Of a stretch of DNA of 64,000 nt, positions 35,697 through 46,269 are shown piece by piece. The notes beneath the pieces are model-generated. The model was not told where the DNA came from. It ran no database searches and saw nothing but the letters and a program-made list of their open reading frames with translations. The translations under genes were made by a program, and so were the position numbers. The stretch spans positions 18,893,001 to 18,957,000 of the forward strand of contig NC_086023.1 of the NCBI RefSeq assembly GCF_036323735.1, in the 5' to 3' direction. The stretch comes from Rattus norvegicus (Eukaryota; Chordata; Mammalia; Rodentia; Muridae). Position 1 is the stretch's first letter; each line of letters begins with the position of its first letter.

Positions 35697-38600
35697 ATGA
35701 ATATAACGGGAAGCAATAATCACTATTCCTTAATATCTCTCAATATCAATGGCCTCAACTCCCCAATAAAAAGACATAGATTAACAAACTGGATACGCAA
35801 CGAGGACCCTGCATTCTGCTGCCTACAGGAAACACACCTCAGAGACAAAGACAGACATTACCTCAGAGTGAAAGGCTGGAAAACAATTTTCCAAGCAAAT
35901 GGTCAGAAGAAGCAAGCTGGAGTAGCCATTCTAATATCAAATAAAATCAATTTTCAACTAAAAGTCATCAAAAAAGATAAGGAAGGACACTTCATATTCA
36001 TCAAAGGAAAAATGCACCAAGATGAACTCTCAATCCTAAATATCTATGCCCCAAATAAAAGGGCACCTACATATGTAAAAGAAACCTTACTAAAGCTCAA
36101 AACACACATTGCACCTCACACAATAATAGTGGGAGATTTCAACACCCCACTCTCATCAATGGACAGATCATGGAAACAGAAATTAAACAGAGATGTAGAC
36201 AGACTAAGAGAAGTCATGAGCCAAATGGACTTAACGGATATTTATAGAACATTCTATCCTAAAGCAAAAGGATATACCTTCTCCTCAGCTCCTCATGGTA
36301 CTTTCTCCAAAATTGACCATATAATTGGTCAAAAAACGGGCCTCAACAGGTACAAAAAGATAGAAATAATCCCATGCGTGCTATCGGACCACCACGGCCT
36401 AAAACTGGTCTTCAATAACAATAAGGGAAGAATGCCCACATATACGTGGAAATTGAACAATGCTCTACTCAATGATAACCTGGTCAAGGAAGAAATAAAG
36501 AAAGAAATTAAAAACTTTTTAGAATTTAATGAAAATGAAGGTACAACATACCCAAACTTATGGGACACAATGAAAGCTGTGCTAAGAGGAAAACTCATAG
36601 CGCTGAGTGCCTGCAGAAAGAAACAGGAAAGAGCATATGTCAGCAGCTTGACAGCACACCTAAAAGCTCTAGAACAAAAAGAAGCAAATACACCCAGGAG
36701 GAGTAGAAGGCAGGAAATAATCAAACTCAGAGCTGAAATCAACCAAGTAGAAACAAAAAGGACCATAGAAAGAATCAACAGAACCAAAAGTTGGTTCTTT
36801 GAGAAAATCAACAAGATAGATAAACCCTTAGCCAGACTAACGAGAGGACACAGAGAGTGCGTCCAAATTAACAAAATCAGAAATGAAAAGGGAGACATAA
36901 CTACAGATTCAGAGGAAATTCAAAAAATCATCAGATCTTACTATAAAAACCTATATTCAACAAAATTTGAAAATCTTCAGGAAATGGACAATTTCCTAGA
37001 CAGATACCAGGTATCGAAGTTAAATCAGGAACAGATAAACCAGTTAAACAACCCCATAACTCCTAAGGAAATAGAAGCAGTCATTAAAGGTCTCCCAAAC
37101 AAAAAGAGCCCAGGTCCAGACGGGTTTAGTGCAGAATTCTATCAAACCTTCATGGAAGACCTTATACCAATATTATCCAAACTATTCCACAAAATTGAAA
37201 CAGATGGAGCCCTACCGAATTCCTTCTATGAAGCCACAATTACTCTTATACCTAAACCACACAAAGACCCAACAAAGAAAGAGAACTTCAGACCAATTTC
37301 CCTTATGAATATGGACGCAAAAATACTCAATAAAATTCTGGCAAACCGAATTCAAAAGCACATCAAAACAATCATCCACCATGATCAAGTAGGCTTCATC
37401 CCAGGCATGCAGGGATGGTTTAATATAAGGAAAACCATCAACGTGATCCATCATATAAACAAACTGAAAGAACAGAACCACATGATCATTTCATTAGATG
37501 CTGAGAAAGCATTTGACAAAATTCAACACCCCTTCATGATAAAAGTCCTGGAAAGAATTGGAATTCAAGGCCCATACCTAAACATAGTAAAAGCCATATA
37601 CAGCAAACCAGTTGCTAACATTAAACTAAATGGAGAGAAACTTGAAGCAATCCCACTAAAATCAGGGACTAGACAAGGCTGCCCACTCTCTCCCTACTTA
37701 TTCAATATAGTTCTTGAAGTTCTAGCCAGAGCAATCAGACAACAAAAGGAGATCAAGGGGATACAGATCGGAAAAGAAGAGGTCAAAATATCACTATTTG
37801 CAGACGACATGATAGTATATTTAAGTGATCCCAAAACTCCCACCAGAGAACTACTAAAGCTGATAAACAACTTCAGCAAAGTGGCTGGGTATAAAATTAA
37901 CTCAAATAAATCAGTTGCCTTCCTCTATACAAAAGAGAAACAAGCCGAGAAAGAAATTAGGGAAACGACACCCTTCATAATAGACCCAAATAATATAAAG
38001 TACCTCGGTGTGACTTTAACCAAGCAAGTAAAAGATCTGTACAATAAGAACTTCAAGACACTGAGGAAAGAAATTGAAGAAGACCTCAGAAGATGGAAAG
38101 ATCTCCCATGCTCATGGATTGGCAGGATTAATATAGTAAAAATGGCCATTTTACCAAAAGCAATCTACAGATTCAATGCAATCCCCATCAAAATACCAAT
38201 CCAATTCTTCAAAGAGTTAGACAGAACAATTTGCAAATTCATCTGGAATAACAAAAAACCCAGGATAGCTAAAGCTATCCTCAACAATAAGAGGACTTCA
38301 GGGGGAATCACTATCCCTGAACTCAAGCAGTATTACAGAGCAATAGTGATAAAAACTGCATGGTATTGGTACAGAGACAGACAGATAGACCAATGGAATA
38401 GAATTGAAGACCCAGAAATGAACCCACACACCTATGGTCACTTGATTTTTGACAAAGGAGCCAAAACCATCCAATGGAAAAAAGATAGCATTTTCAGCAA
38501 ATGGTGCTGGTTCAACTGGAGGGCAACATGTAGAAGAATGCAGATCGATCCATGCTTATCACCCTGTACAAAGCTTAAGTCCAAGTGGATCAAGGACCTC

Positions 38601-39029
38601 CACATCAAACCAGACACACTCAAACTAATAGAAGAAAAACTAGGGAAGCATCTGGAACACATGGGCACTGGAAAAAATTTCCTGAACAAAACACCAATGG
38701 CTTATGCTCTAAGATCAAGAATCGACAAATGGGATCTCATAAAACTGCAAAGCTTCTGTAAGGCAAAGGACACTGTGGTTAGGACAAAACGACAACCAAC
38801 AGATTGGGAAAAGATCTTTACCAATCCTATAACAGATAGAGGCCTTATATCCAAAATATACAAAGAACTCAAGAAGTTAGACCGCAGGGAAACAAATAAC
38901 CCTATTAAAAAATGGGGTTCAGAGCTAAACAAAGAATTCACAGCTGAGGAATGCCGAATGGCTGAGAAACACCTAAAGAAATGTTCAACATCTTTAGTCA
39001 TAAGGGAAATGCAAATCAAACAACCCTGA
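35697..39029 (+). CDS. L1 ORF2p, endonuclease-RT, C-terminally truncated
   Basis: ORF2p nicks target DNA and reverse-transcribes L1 RNA there. 1110 codons are open, against roughly 1,270-1,280 for the family. The N-terminal AP-like endonuclease (about 1-240) keeps N16, E45, Y117, D147, N149 (GDFN), D207, S230, D231 and H232, the counterparts of the human L1 catalytic set shifted by two. The RT domain (about 500-770) has D601 (SLDAEKAFD), the TRQGCPLSPYLFN block and the FADD box (D703, D704). A one-base loss in the A run at about 39018-39020 brings a stop at 39027-39029 before the Cys-rich region. Other copies here (15.7 and 52.8 kb) keep four As at that point. The start chosen is the first Met after ORF1; rodent L1 translation starts close by. 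Catalytic residues look present, but the missing C-terminus and promoter argue against activity. Confidence 0.93.
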   Translation: MNITGSNNHYSLISLNINGLNSPIKRHRLTNWIRNEDPAFCCLQETHLRDKDRHYLRVKGWKTIFQANGQKKQAGVAILISNKINFQLKVIKKDKEGHFIFIKGKMHQDELSILNIYAPNKRAPTYVKETLLKLKTHIAPHTIIVGDFNTPLSSMDRSWKQKLNRDVDRLREVMSQMDLTDIYRTFYPKAKGYTFSSAPHGTFSKIDHIIGQKTGLNRYKKIEIIPCVLSDHHGLKLVFNNNKGRMPTYTWKLNNALLNDNLVKEEIKKEIKNFLEFNENEGTTYPNLWDTMKAVLRGKLIALSACRKKQERAYVSSLTAHLKALEQKEANTPRRSRRQEIIKLRAEINQVETKRTIERINRTKSWFFEKINKIDKPLARLTRGHRECVQINKIRNEKGDITTDSEEIQKIIRSYYKNLYSTKFENLQEMDNFLDRYQVSKLNQEQINQLNNPITPKEIEAVIKGLPNKKSPGPDGFSAEFYQTFMEDLIPILSKLFHKIETDGALPNSFYEATITLIPKPHKDPTKKENFRPISLMNMDAKILNKILANRIQKHIKTIIHHDQVGFIPGMQGWFNIRKTINVIHHINKLKEQNHMIISLDAEKAFDKIQHPFMIKVLERIGIQGPYLNIVKAIYSKPVANIKLNGEKLEAIPLKSGTRQGCPLSPYLFNIVLEVLARAIRQQKEIKGIQIGKEEVKISLFADDMIVYLSDPKTPTRELLKLINNFSKVAGYKINSNKSVAFLYTKEKQAEKEIRETTPFIIDPNNIKYLGVTLTKQVKDLYNKNFKTLRKEIEEDLRRWKDLPCSWIGRINIVKMAILPKAIYRFNAIPIKIPIQFFKELDRTICKFIWNNKKPRIAKAILNNKRTSGGITIPELKQYYRAIVIKTAWYWYRDRQIDQWNRIEDPEMNPHTYGHLIFDKGAKTIQWKKDSIFSKWCWFNWRATCRRMQIDPCLSPCTKLKSKWIKDLHIKPDTLKLIEEKLGKHLEHMGTGKNFLNKTPMAYALRSRIDKWDLIKLQSFCKAKDTVVRTKRQPTDWEKIFTNPITDRGLISKIYKELKKLDRRETNNPIKKWGSELNKEFTAEECRMAEKHLKKCSTSLVIREMQIKQP

Positions 39030-39523
39030 GATTTCACCTCACACCAGTGAGAATGGCTAAGATCAAAAACTCAGGTGACAGCAGATGCTGGCGAGGATGT
39101 GGAGAAAGAGGAACACTCCTCCATTGTTGGTGGGATTGCAGACTGGTAAAACCATTCTGGAAATCAGTCTGGAGGTTCCTCAGAAAATTGGACATTGAAC
39201 TGCTTGAGGATCCAGCCATACCTCTCTTGGGCATATACCCAAAAGATGCCTCAACATATAAAAGAGACACGTGCTCCACTATGTTCATCGCAGCCTTATT
39301 TATAATAGCCAGAAACTGGAAAGAACCCAGATGCCCTTCAACAGAGGAATGGATACAGAAAATGTGGTACATCTACACAATGGAATATTACTCAGCTATC
39401 AAAAACAACGAGTTTATGAAATTCGTAGGCAAATGGTTGGAACTGGAAAATATCATCCTGAGTGAGCTAACCCACTCACAGAAAGACATACATGGTATGC
39501 ACTCATTGATAAGTGGCTATTAG
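39030..39523 (+). pseudogene. L1 ORF2 C-terminal segment, out of frame
   Basis: The rest of ORF2, readable in the next frame. It carries the C-x3-C-x7-H-x4-C motif (codons at 39086-39139) that contributes to RNA binding and retrotransposition, and ends ...MHSLISGY at the usual ORF2 stop. It is separated from the main frame only by the single-base deletion just upstream; the homologous frame overlaps back to 38981. No independent start is expected. Confidence 0.9.
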
Positions 39524-40245
39524 CCCAAATGCTTGAATTACCCTAGATCCCTAGAACAAAGGAAACTCAAGACGGATGATCAAAATGTGAATGCTTCACT
39601 CCTTCTTTAAATGAGGAAAAAGATTACCCTTGGCAGGGAAGGGGGAGGCAAAGATTAAAACAGAGACTGAAGGAACACCCATTCAGAGCCTGCCCCACAG
39701 GTGGCCCATACATATACAGCCACCCAATTAGACAAGATGGATGAAGCAAAGAAGTGCGGACCGACAGGAGCCGGATGTAGATCGCTCCTGAGAGACACAG
39801 CCAGAATACAGCAAATACAGAGGCGAATGCCAGCAGCAAACCACTGAACTGAGAATAGGTCCCCCGTTGAAGGAATCAGAGAAAGAACTGGAAGAGCTTG
39901 AAGGTGCTCGAGACCCCAAAAGTACAACAATGTCAAGCAACCAGATCTTCCAGGGACTAAGCCACTACCTAAAGACTATACATGGACTGACCCTGGACTC
40001 TGTCCCCATAGGTAGCAATGAATATCCTAGTAAGAGCACCAGTGGAAGGGGAAGCCCTGGGTCCTGCTAAGACTGAACCCCCAGTGAACTAGACTATGCG
40101 GGGAGGGTGGCAATGGGGGGAGGTTTGGGAGGGGAACACCCACAAGGAAGGGGAGGGGGGAGGGTGATGTCTGTCCGGAAACCGGGAAAGGGAATAACAC
40201 TTGAAATGTATATAAGAAATACTCAAGATAATAAAAAAAAAAAAA
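39524..40245 (+). other. L1 3' UTR with G-rich polypurine tract
   Basis: Non-coding tail of the 5.2-kb L1. The G-rich stretch near 40098-40165 has several runs of four or more Gs, a conserved feature of mammalian L1 3' UTRs with G-quadruplex potential. The element ends 'gaaatactcaagataat' and poly(A). The short minus-strand frames here are shadows. Confidence 0.9.
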
Positions 40246-40260
40246 AAGAAGGAAGTTCTT
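40246..40260. repeat. right target-site duplication of 5.2-kb L1
   Basis: Second perfect copy of aagaaggaagttctt. The flank then continues 'ttaccaactaagttgccc', giving the empty-site sequence. Confidence 0.96.
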
Positions 40261-40508
40261 TTACCAACTAAGTTGCCCATATCTTTGGTGCCAAAATTGT
40301 CTGTACATGGTTTTAGTCTTACAAGAATCACAATAGCCATTAATATATTTAATGTATATTGTGTTATTTAGAACAAAACAAAAATAATAACCACCGTTAT
40401 GTTATCATTAATAATAGTTAAACAAATGGTACTTAAACAATTATTCTACACAATACAGCCATGACTATCCATAATGTAATACTAAGATTTTTTTAAAACA
40501 TGTCCCAC

Positions 40509-40510
<2 letters not shown>

Positions 40511-40569
<59 letters not shown>
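40511..40569. repeat. (TG)n microsatellite
   Basis: About 29 TG units with one C for T near 40545. Confidence 0.95.
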
Positions 40570-41994
40570 AGACACAAAATAGCAGTTCAGCGTGGTTTCC
40601 TCCATGGAGTCAAAGGATGAGAAAAAAATGAATAAATGAAAAACATGAAACAGTTAATTTTCATTTTAAATACGTATCTTTTTTCCTATCATTTTTCAAT
40701 TATAGTTTAAGATTTTTACACTACAAAAGGAGGATGTTTAAAAGTCTAAACTTCACAAACAGAAACGTTTAAGTTAGTATATTGTTCCTAAAATAAACTT
40801 AGTGAAGGATGGCGGCCCAGGGTTGGCTATCAGGAAAAGAACATGGAAAAACGCTCCCTTGGGATTAAAAGTAAGAAAGCAAGTGATTCCCATTGGCACA
40901 GTTAAAATAAGTAATGGAGTGCAGCCCCTCTGAATCCCACTGTAAGGTCAAGATGTCTCTACTCTCTTCAGTGCTGGTTAGCAAGTAGCTAGGGAAAACT
41001 CAAGCTTCACAGATCCTTTTATCAGGAAAGAAATCTTTCCACTCAGCTATTCAGGTACAACCTTAAGCAAGGATTCACCACCAATCCATTTCACACTGCC
41101 CTCCAAGAGGCTTGTTTCTAGACTTACCAACAAATCCAGAGATAAATGGTATCTAGCCGTGCATCTCCATCCCTCATTTACAATCAAGTCTAGGATGGAG
41201 AACTTGAAAATGGGACCCTCAAGCCAACGCTTCCATAGCTACAGAATGTCACTCTCACCACATCTCATCCACTTCCTTGAAGACTAGGTTCATGAACCAG
41301 GAAAAGAGCACTTTGTTTGGAAGCTGAGGGGGAAATGTTTCTCTTTGAAACAAAACAACCTATAGTCTTGACACAGCTTTGAGTAATGTGGAAAACTGTA
41401 AAGTGAGAGTAACCTGCAAGGCTCAGCAGACACAAGCTGTGCACTGCTTGGCATTCACCCATTGTGTGGCATGAACACCACCTGTTGAATACAGAATGCT
41501 TACCCTGTACAGTAAAGATGATTATTACCTCTACTAGCTATAGTATTTGGTCATATCAATAAGTTTTAGAGTGCTTAGTTGTTCTTCTCTGAGGTGCATT
41601 AAAATATATCCTGTTTGTCTTTATGAACCTAGTGAATACCTTGTATATCAGGATGTTTAGCATTTTCCCAGTAATTTGTCTGTTACTTTAATAGAACTAG
41701 AATTTTGATCATACAACAAACTACTCCTTAGGAAAGGCTTACATGCCTATACTCCCAGGGTCTTATTTATTTATATTCTTTTGACTTTTTTCTTGTAAAT
41801 TTAACCAATAAGTGGTGGGTTCTCACAGAAAAAATATAGTGAAATCTATTTTGTGTACCTGTAGATATTGATCAGTGTACCTCCATATTCTCCAGTCAAT
41901 GAGGCCTCCAGTTATTTCCCTTCACCCCATTCCTTCATGTTTGCCTTACCCTTTTTATCTTCCACTTTCCTTTTTGGATTATTTTTATTTAATG
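40570..41994. other. unique sequence, no gene seen
   Basis: No recognised repeat or gene. The only frame of note (65 codons, minus, 41265-41462) has no domain. Confidence 0.4.
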
Positions 41995-42118
41995 GGGCCT
42001 TATGTATCCCAGTCTGGTCTTAAACTAACAACATAACAGGGAAAGACCTTGAGCTGTTAATTCTGCAGCTGCCACCTTCCAAGCACTGGAATTACATTTA
42101 TGTGCCTGAAACCATTGG
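41995..42118 (-). mobile_element. B1-family SINE, old
   Basis: The plus strand reads 'ggggccttatgtatcccagt', 'ctggtcttaaactaacaaca', 'gaccttgagctgttaattct' and 'ccaagcactggaattacatt', the antisense of a B1/proto-B1 monomer. Diverged. Confidence 0.65.
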
Positions 42119-42220
42119 CTATATTGTGCAAGGCCCACCTCCCAGCAAACCACTTCCTCCTGTAAGACTCTACCTCCCAAAATGGAGTTGAGAGCTGGGG
42201 GTCAAAGTGTTTATTCACAT

Positions 42221-42297
42221 TGGGGATTTAGCTCAGTGGTAGAGCTCTTGCCTAGCAGGCACAAGGTCCTGGGTTTGGTCCTCAGCTCTCAAAAAAA
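42221..42297 (+). mobile_element. ID SINE (rat), copy 1
   Basis: 'tggggatttagctcagtggt' then 'agagctcttgcctagcaggc' and 'acaaggtcctgggtttggtc', with a poly(A) end. ID elements derive from BC1 RNA/tRNA-Ala, carry internal A and B boxes and are very abundant in rat. Flanked by direct repeats aaagtgtttattcacat (42204-42220) and aaagtgtttatttacat (42298-42314), one mismatch. Confidence 0.93.
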
Positions 42298-42469
42298 AAA
42301 GTGTTTATTTACATGAGTCTACTGAGGGTATTTCATATACAAACTATAATATTCCAACACTGACATTCATGGGTTTATGGTCCTCCCACAATGTAAAATG
42401 TATCTAGCACAACCTTAAAAGGGCCTGTCATCTTAACATTCATAACCTTGATATTCTAAGTATATTATC

Positions 42470-42569
42470 GGGGTTGGGGATTTAGCTCAGTGGTAGAGCA
42501 CTTGCCTAGCAAGCGCAAGGCCCTGGGTTCAGTCCCCAGCTCCAAAAAATAGAAAAGAAAAAAAAAGAG
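42470..42569 (+). mobile_element. ID SINE (rat), copy 2
   Basis: 'ggggttggggatttagctca' head, near-consensus body and a long A-rich tail with G and T interruptions. Flanked by a perfect 15-bp repeat, tctaagtatattatc, at 42455-42469 and 42570-42584. Confidence 0.95.
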
Positions 42570-43022
42570 TCTAAGTATATTATCCACAGTATATTCTGAG
42601 ACTCAAGACAAATTCTTCCTGTGAACCAAAATAAAGCTGACAAGCTAAACATTTCCCATGCACAATGGAATTGTGGTGGTTTGAATATGACTGGCCTTCA
42701 TAGGCCTATATGTTTGAATATTTGATGCCCAGTTAATGGAATTATTTGGGAAGAATTAACAGACATGGTCTTGTTGGAGGAGATGAAGTGAGCTTTGAGG
42801 TTTAAAATTCCCATGTTATTCCCAGTTGGCTTTCTTTATGCCTTATGTTTCTGAATCAGATGCAAGTTGGTACCAGACATGGACTATTACCATGGCAGGC
42901 ATGACTATGCTGTTTTAGAGGAGTGTGGAAAACTTTAGGATCTTTAACTAGGAAAGTAGTTGAGTGCTGGAAGCAGTGCTTAATGGCCCATTCTAGTAGG
43001 AGCATGATAGAGAGTAGTTCTG

Positions 43023-43345
43023 TGTCTTAGTTATGTTTTTAACTACTGTGAACAGACACCATGACCAATGCAAATCTTATAAAGGACAACATTTAATTGG
43101 GGATGGCTTAAAGGTTCAGAGGTTCAGTCTATTAGCATCAAGGCAGCATCCAAGGCATGGTACAGGCAGAGCTGAGAGTTCTACATCTTCATCTGAAGGC
43201 TGCTAGCCAAATACTGGCTTCCAGTGAGCTAGGATGAGGGTCTTAAAGTCCACAGCCACAGTGACATACTTACTCCAAGGCCACACCTACTCCAACAGGT
43301 CCACATCTAATAGTGCCACTCCCTGAGCTGAGCATATAGAAACCA
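43023..43345 (-). repeat. dispersed rodent repeat, inverted copy
   Basis: The plus strand reads 'ctactgtgaacagacaccat', 'gttcagaggttcagtctatt', 'gagagttctacatcttcatc', 'tagtgccactccctgagctg' and 'gcatatagaaaccatcac'. Its right end reads, on the minus strand, as 'gtgatggtttctatatgctc', a relative of the 'gtggtggtttgaatatg' start of the flanking copies. So the same kind of repeat is present here in opposite orientation. Confidence 0.5.
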
Positions 43346-44142
43346 TCACATGCTAAGAACAATGTGAACTATGAAGGTCCAGCTCAAGAGGTTTCAGAAA
43401 AGAACAATATTAGAGTCCGGTCCAAAGATCATTCTTATGATATTCGTCAAAAAACAAGACTGTTTTTTGCCCTTATCTTAATAGTCTGCCTCAGGATAGA
43501 TTTAAAAATTTGGAATTAATTTTTTGACAGAGGAGAGTTTAAAACAATGACTCTATCCTGTAGTTATTAGTGATCATTCTGATGGAGATCTACAATGGAA
43601 AGGAGCAAGCGGGACAAAAAGAAAGATAAAATTTACAGTTTGAGGAGAAAAAAAAACAAGTACCAGAAAATTTAATACTGGATCCATAATTGTGCTAAAG
43701 AAGATCAGGAAAGGCCTGATGGGAAATAGAATAAATGGAGTAGTTTCCTAAGGGAAAAGACCTTTCAGCTAACCCTGCAATTTGTGTAAAGAAAGGTCTA
43801 AGAAATTTTCTGTTCCTAGCAGCAACAACAGAAAGCTTATGAAAATGTAATTCAAGGAGGGGCCCTCATTCCATCTTCAGCAAGCAGGAGAACTTGGCAA
43901 CATTGACCATATGGTTCTGGCTTTACAGCCTTAAAGGACACAAGAGTAAAGGGATTCTGGCCAAGAAGTGGAATGTGGTGACTTGAATAAGAATGACCCC
44001 TGCTCTTCATATGTTTGAATACTTGATTTCCAGTTGGTTAAAATGTTTTTAAAAGATTCCGAATGTGACATTCCTAAAGTAGGTGTGTCTATGGGAGTGG
44101 GTTTTGAGGTTTAAAAAGTCCATGCCATTTCTAGTTTCAGGG

Positions 44143-44358
44143 TCTCCCCTCCCTCCTTCCTCCTCCTCCTCCCCCTCTTCCTCCTCCATCTTCATCTTCG
44201 CCTCTGCCACCTTCCTCTTCTTCTTCTTCTTCTTCTTCTTCTTCTTCTTCTTCTTCTTCTTCTTCTTCTTCTTCTTCTTCTTCTTCTTCTTCTTCTTCTT
44301 CCTCCTCCTCCTCCTCCTCCTCCTCCTCCTCCTTCCTCCTCCTCCTCCTCCTCCTCCT

Positions 44359-44425
<67 letters not shown>

Positions 44426-44428
44426 CCC
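44143..44428. repeat. compound polypyrimidine microsatellite
   Basis: CCT-rich lead-in, then (TTC)n of about 28 units, (TCC)n of about 20 units and (TC)n of about 30 units. From 44210 to 44422 the plus strand is uninterrupted pyrimidine (213 bases). It sits inside a dispersed rodent repeat at the position where relatives carry a short CT-rich run. Confidence 0.95.
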
Positions 44429-44570
44429 CCATATACTGAGTCAGATATAATCTCTAAGCTCCAGGACAATGCCTACCTGACTGCTGCCATGCTCCCTACT
44501 ATGATGGTCATGAACACTAACCCTATGAAACCTTGAAACCATAATCAAATGCTTTGTTTTATAAGGGTCC

Positions 44571-44925
44571 TGTGCTAGAGAGTTTTATATCAACTTAATA
44601 CATGCTAGAGTCATCTGGAAAGAAGTAACCTCAATTGAGAAAATGCTTCCACAAGATTCAGTTGTCAAGCCTTTCCTTAACTGATTCAAAGAGCAGCTAG
44701 CTATTGGTCCTGGGTTCCAAAAGAAAGAATGACTGAGTAAGTCATGATGAGTAAGCCATCAAGCAGCACTCTTCCATGGATTAGCTCCTCCTCCAAGGTT
44801 TCTATACTCACGTTTTATAGATGAACTGTTGTTATATGGAACAATGAGTGAAATTAACCCTTCCTACTCAAGTTGGTTTTGGTCATAATATTCCATCACA
44901 CCAATATTAGCACCAGTTAAAACAT
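44571..44925 (-). repeat. dispersed rodent repeat (inverse of 9.5-kb copy)
   Basis: 'tgtgctagagagttttatat', 'acctcaattgagaaaatgct', 'tggtcctgggttccaaaaga', 'tggtcataatattccatcac'. Read on the minus strand these correspond to the motifs of the 9544-9930 repeat. Diverged. Confidence 0.55.
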
Positions 44926-45599
44926 GGTGTCGTTTACATAAATGGAAAAGTATCCAAGACAGGTAGAAAAGAGAGACAAGAGGATAGCAAGGAAGACAGG
45001 ATTAAAGCAAGAATAAAACCCAGAAAGTCAAACATTAAAGTGTATCTTTCCATATCCAACATGTAAGACTTCTGGTAGCATCATTTGGGGCATATAGAGT
45101 TCACATAGACCTGCCTCTAGTGCTGACACTGGTAGCATATATGGGATATCATCTAAGTTGGCACTACTGAGTGCCTACAGATTTCCACACAAGAATAGTC
45201 TACATTAACAAAACATTACATATATGTAATTAATTTAAGTATTGCAATGACCCAGTGGTATACTATTACTATTATCATCACCCAATTTCCTGGATAAAAT
45301 ATTTAATGTAAAAGAAGTTGAATGACAACTATTAACATATAGAGTTGATTTGAAAATTGGGATATCAGTCTCCAGAGAATGTTCCTAGCCCACCCAGTGG
45401 ATGAAGGCTAATTGACCAAAAGCTGGTAAGCCTCACCATAACTCATTTTTTTTGTTTATTGATCTTCAGATCCTCTCTGCCTCCTACCACCACCTGCCCC
45501 ACCTTCTACTTATCTGGTAGTGCCTAAACCACATAATCCATGCTTGTTTGCTTGTTAAGACACCTGAGATGACTGCCAAAATAAAACCTCCTTCCTTCT
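44926..45599. other. unique sequence, no gene seen
   Basis: No recognised repeat or gene before the poly(T) end of the large minus-strand L1. Confidence 0.4.
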
Positions 45600-46269
45600 T
45601 TTTTTTAATGGATAATTTTTATTTACATTTCAAATGTTATTCCCTTTCTTGATTTCCCAGCCATAAGCACCCTATCACATCCCCCTCCCTTTATTCTATA
45701 AGGGTCTTCTCCCTCACCAACCACCCCCATTTTCTGCCTCTCCTGACATTTCCCTGCACTAGGGAGTCCAGCCCTGGCAGGACCAAGGGCTTCTCCTCCA
45801 TTGGTGCCCAACAAGACCATCCTCTGCTACATGTGCAGCTGAAGTCATGGGTCTGTCCATGTGTGGTATTTGGGTAGTGGTTTAGTCCATGGGAACTCTG
45901 GTTGGTTGGTATTGCGGTTATTAAGGTGTTGCAATTCCCTTGAGCTCCTTCAATCCTTTCTCTAATTCCTCTAATGGGGATCCTGTTCTCAGTTCAATGG
46001 TTTGCTGCTAGCATTCACCTCTGTATTTGACATGCTCTGGCTGAGCATCTCAGGAGACAGCTATATCAGACTCATGCACTTCTTGGCTTCATAAATATTA
46101 TCCAGTTTTGGTACCTGTATATATATATGGGCTCTATACCCAGGTGGGACAGCTCAAAATGTCTATATATCACCTTGTATGAAAATTTTTGTTCCCACTT
46201 TTAAGAAGGACTGGAGTATTCACAAGTTGGTCGTCAGTCTTGAACTTTATGTGATCTGCGGATTGTATC

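Larger units (their letters stand above)
35077..40245 (+). mobile_element. young L1, 5'-truncated in ORF1
   Basis: A 5.2-kb LINE-1. It contains the ORF1 C-terminal half, a 59-bp inter-ORF gap, ORF2 (one frameshift), a 3' UTR of about 720 bp with a G-rich polypurine tract (about 40098-40165), and a poly(A) tail after 'tcaagataat'. The 5' UTR promoter and ORF1 start are missing, so it cannot drive its own expression. A perfect 15-bp target duplication and near-intact reading frames point to a recent insertion of the rat L1 lineage. Its 3' UTR is almost identical to the 13.9-14.5 kb insertion. Confidence 0.97.
42660..44570 (+). repeat. dispersed rodent repeats, composite
   Basis: Two stretches start with related text: 'gtggtggtttgaatatgact' (about 42672) and 'gtggtgacttgaataagaat' (about 43976). 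Each continues 'catatgtttgaatacttgat'/'tatgtttgaatatttgatgc' and '...tttgaggttt.aaaa'. The second ends in 'tgctgccatgctccctacta' and 'caaatgctttgttttataag', the end of a dispersed rodent family I recognise but cannot name. An inverted relative and a large microsatellite interrupt the block. Confidence 0.5.

Noticed and set aside
36329..36898. 189-codon minus-strand frame inside the L1 (and its counterpart at 50129-50698)
   Set aside because: Antisense shadow of ORF2. It recurs only because the two L1 copies are similar, and it has no features of its own.
42221..42569. tRNA genes suggested by the A/B-box-like ID sequences (also at 59243 and 60411)
   Set aside because: They are ID SINEs: poly(A) tails, target duplications and no cloverleaf acceptor-stem pairing after the tRNA-like head.
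44049..44469. Overlapping open frames encoding poly-Phe/Leu/Ser (plus) and poly-Glu/Lys/Arg (minus)
   Set aside because: They are translations of the polypyrimidine microsatellite; all frames stay open simply because the tract contains no stop codons.
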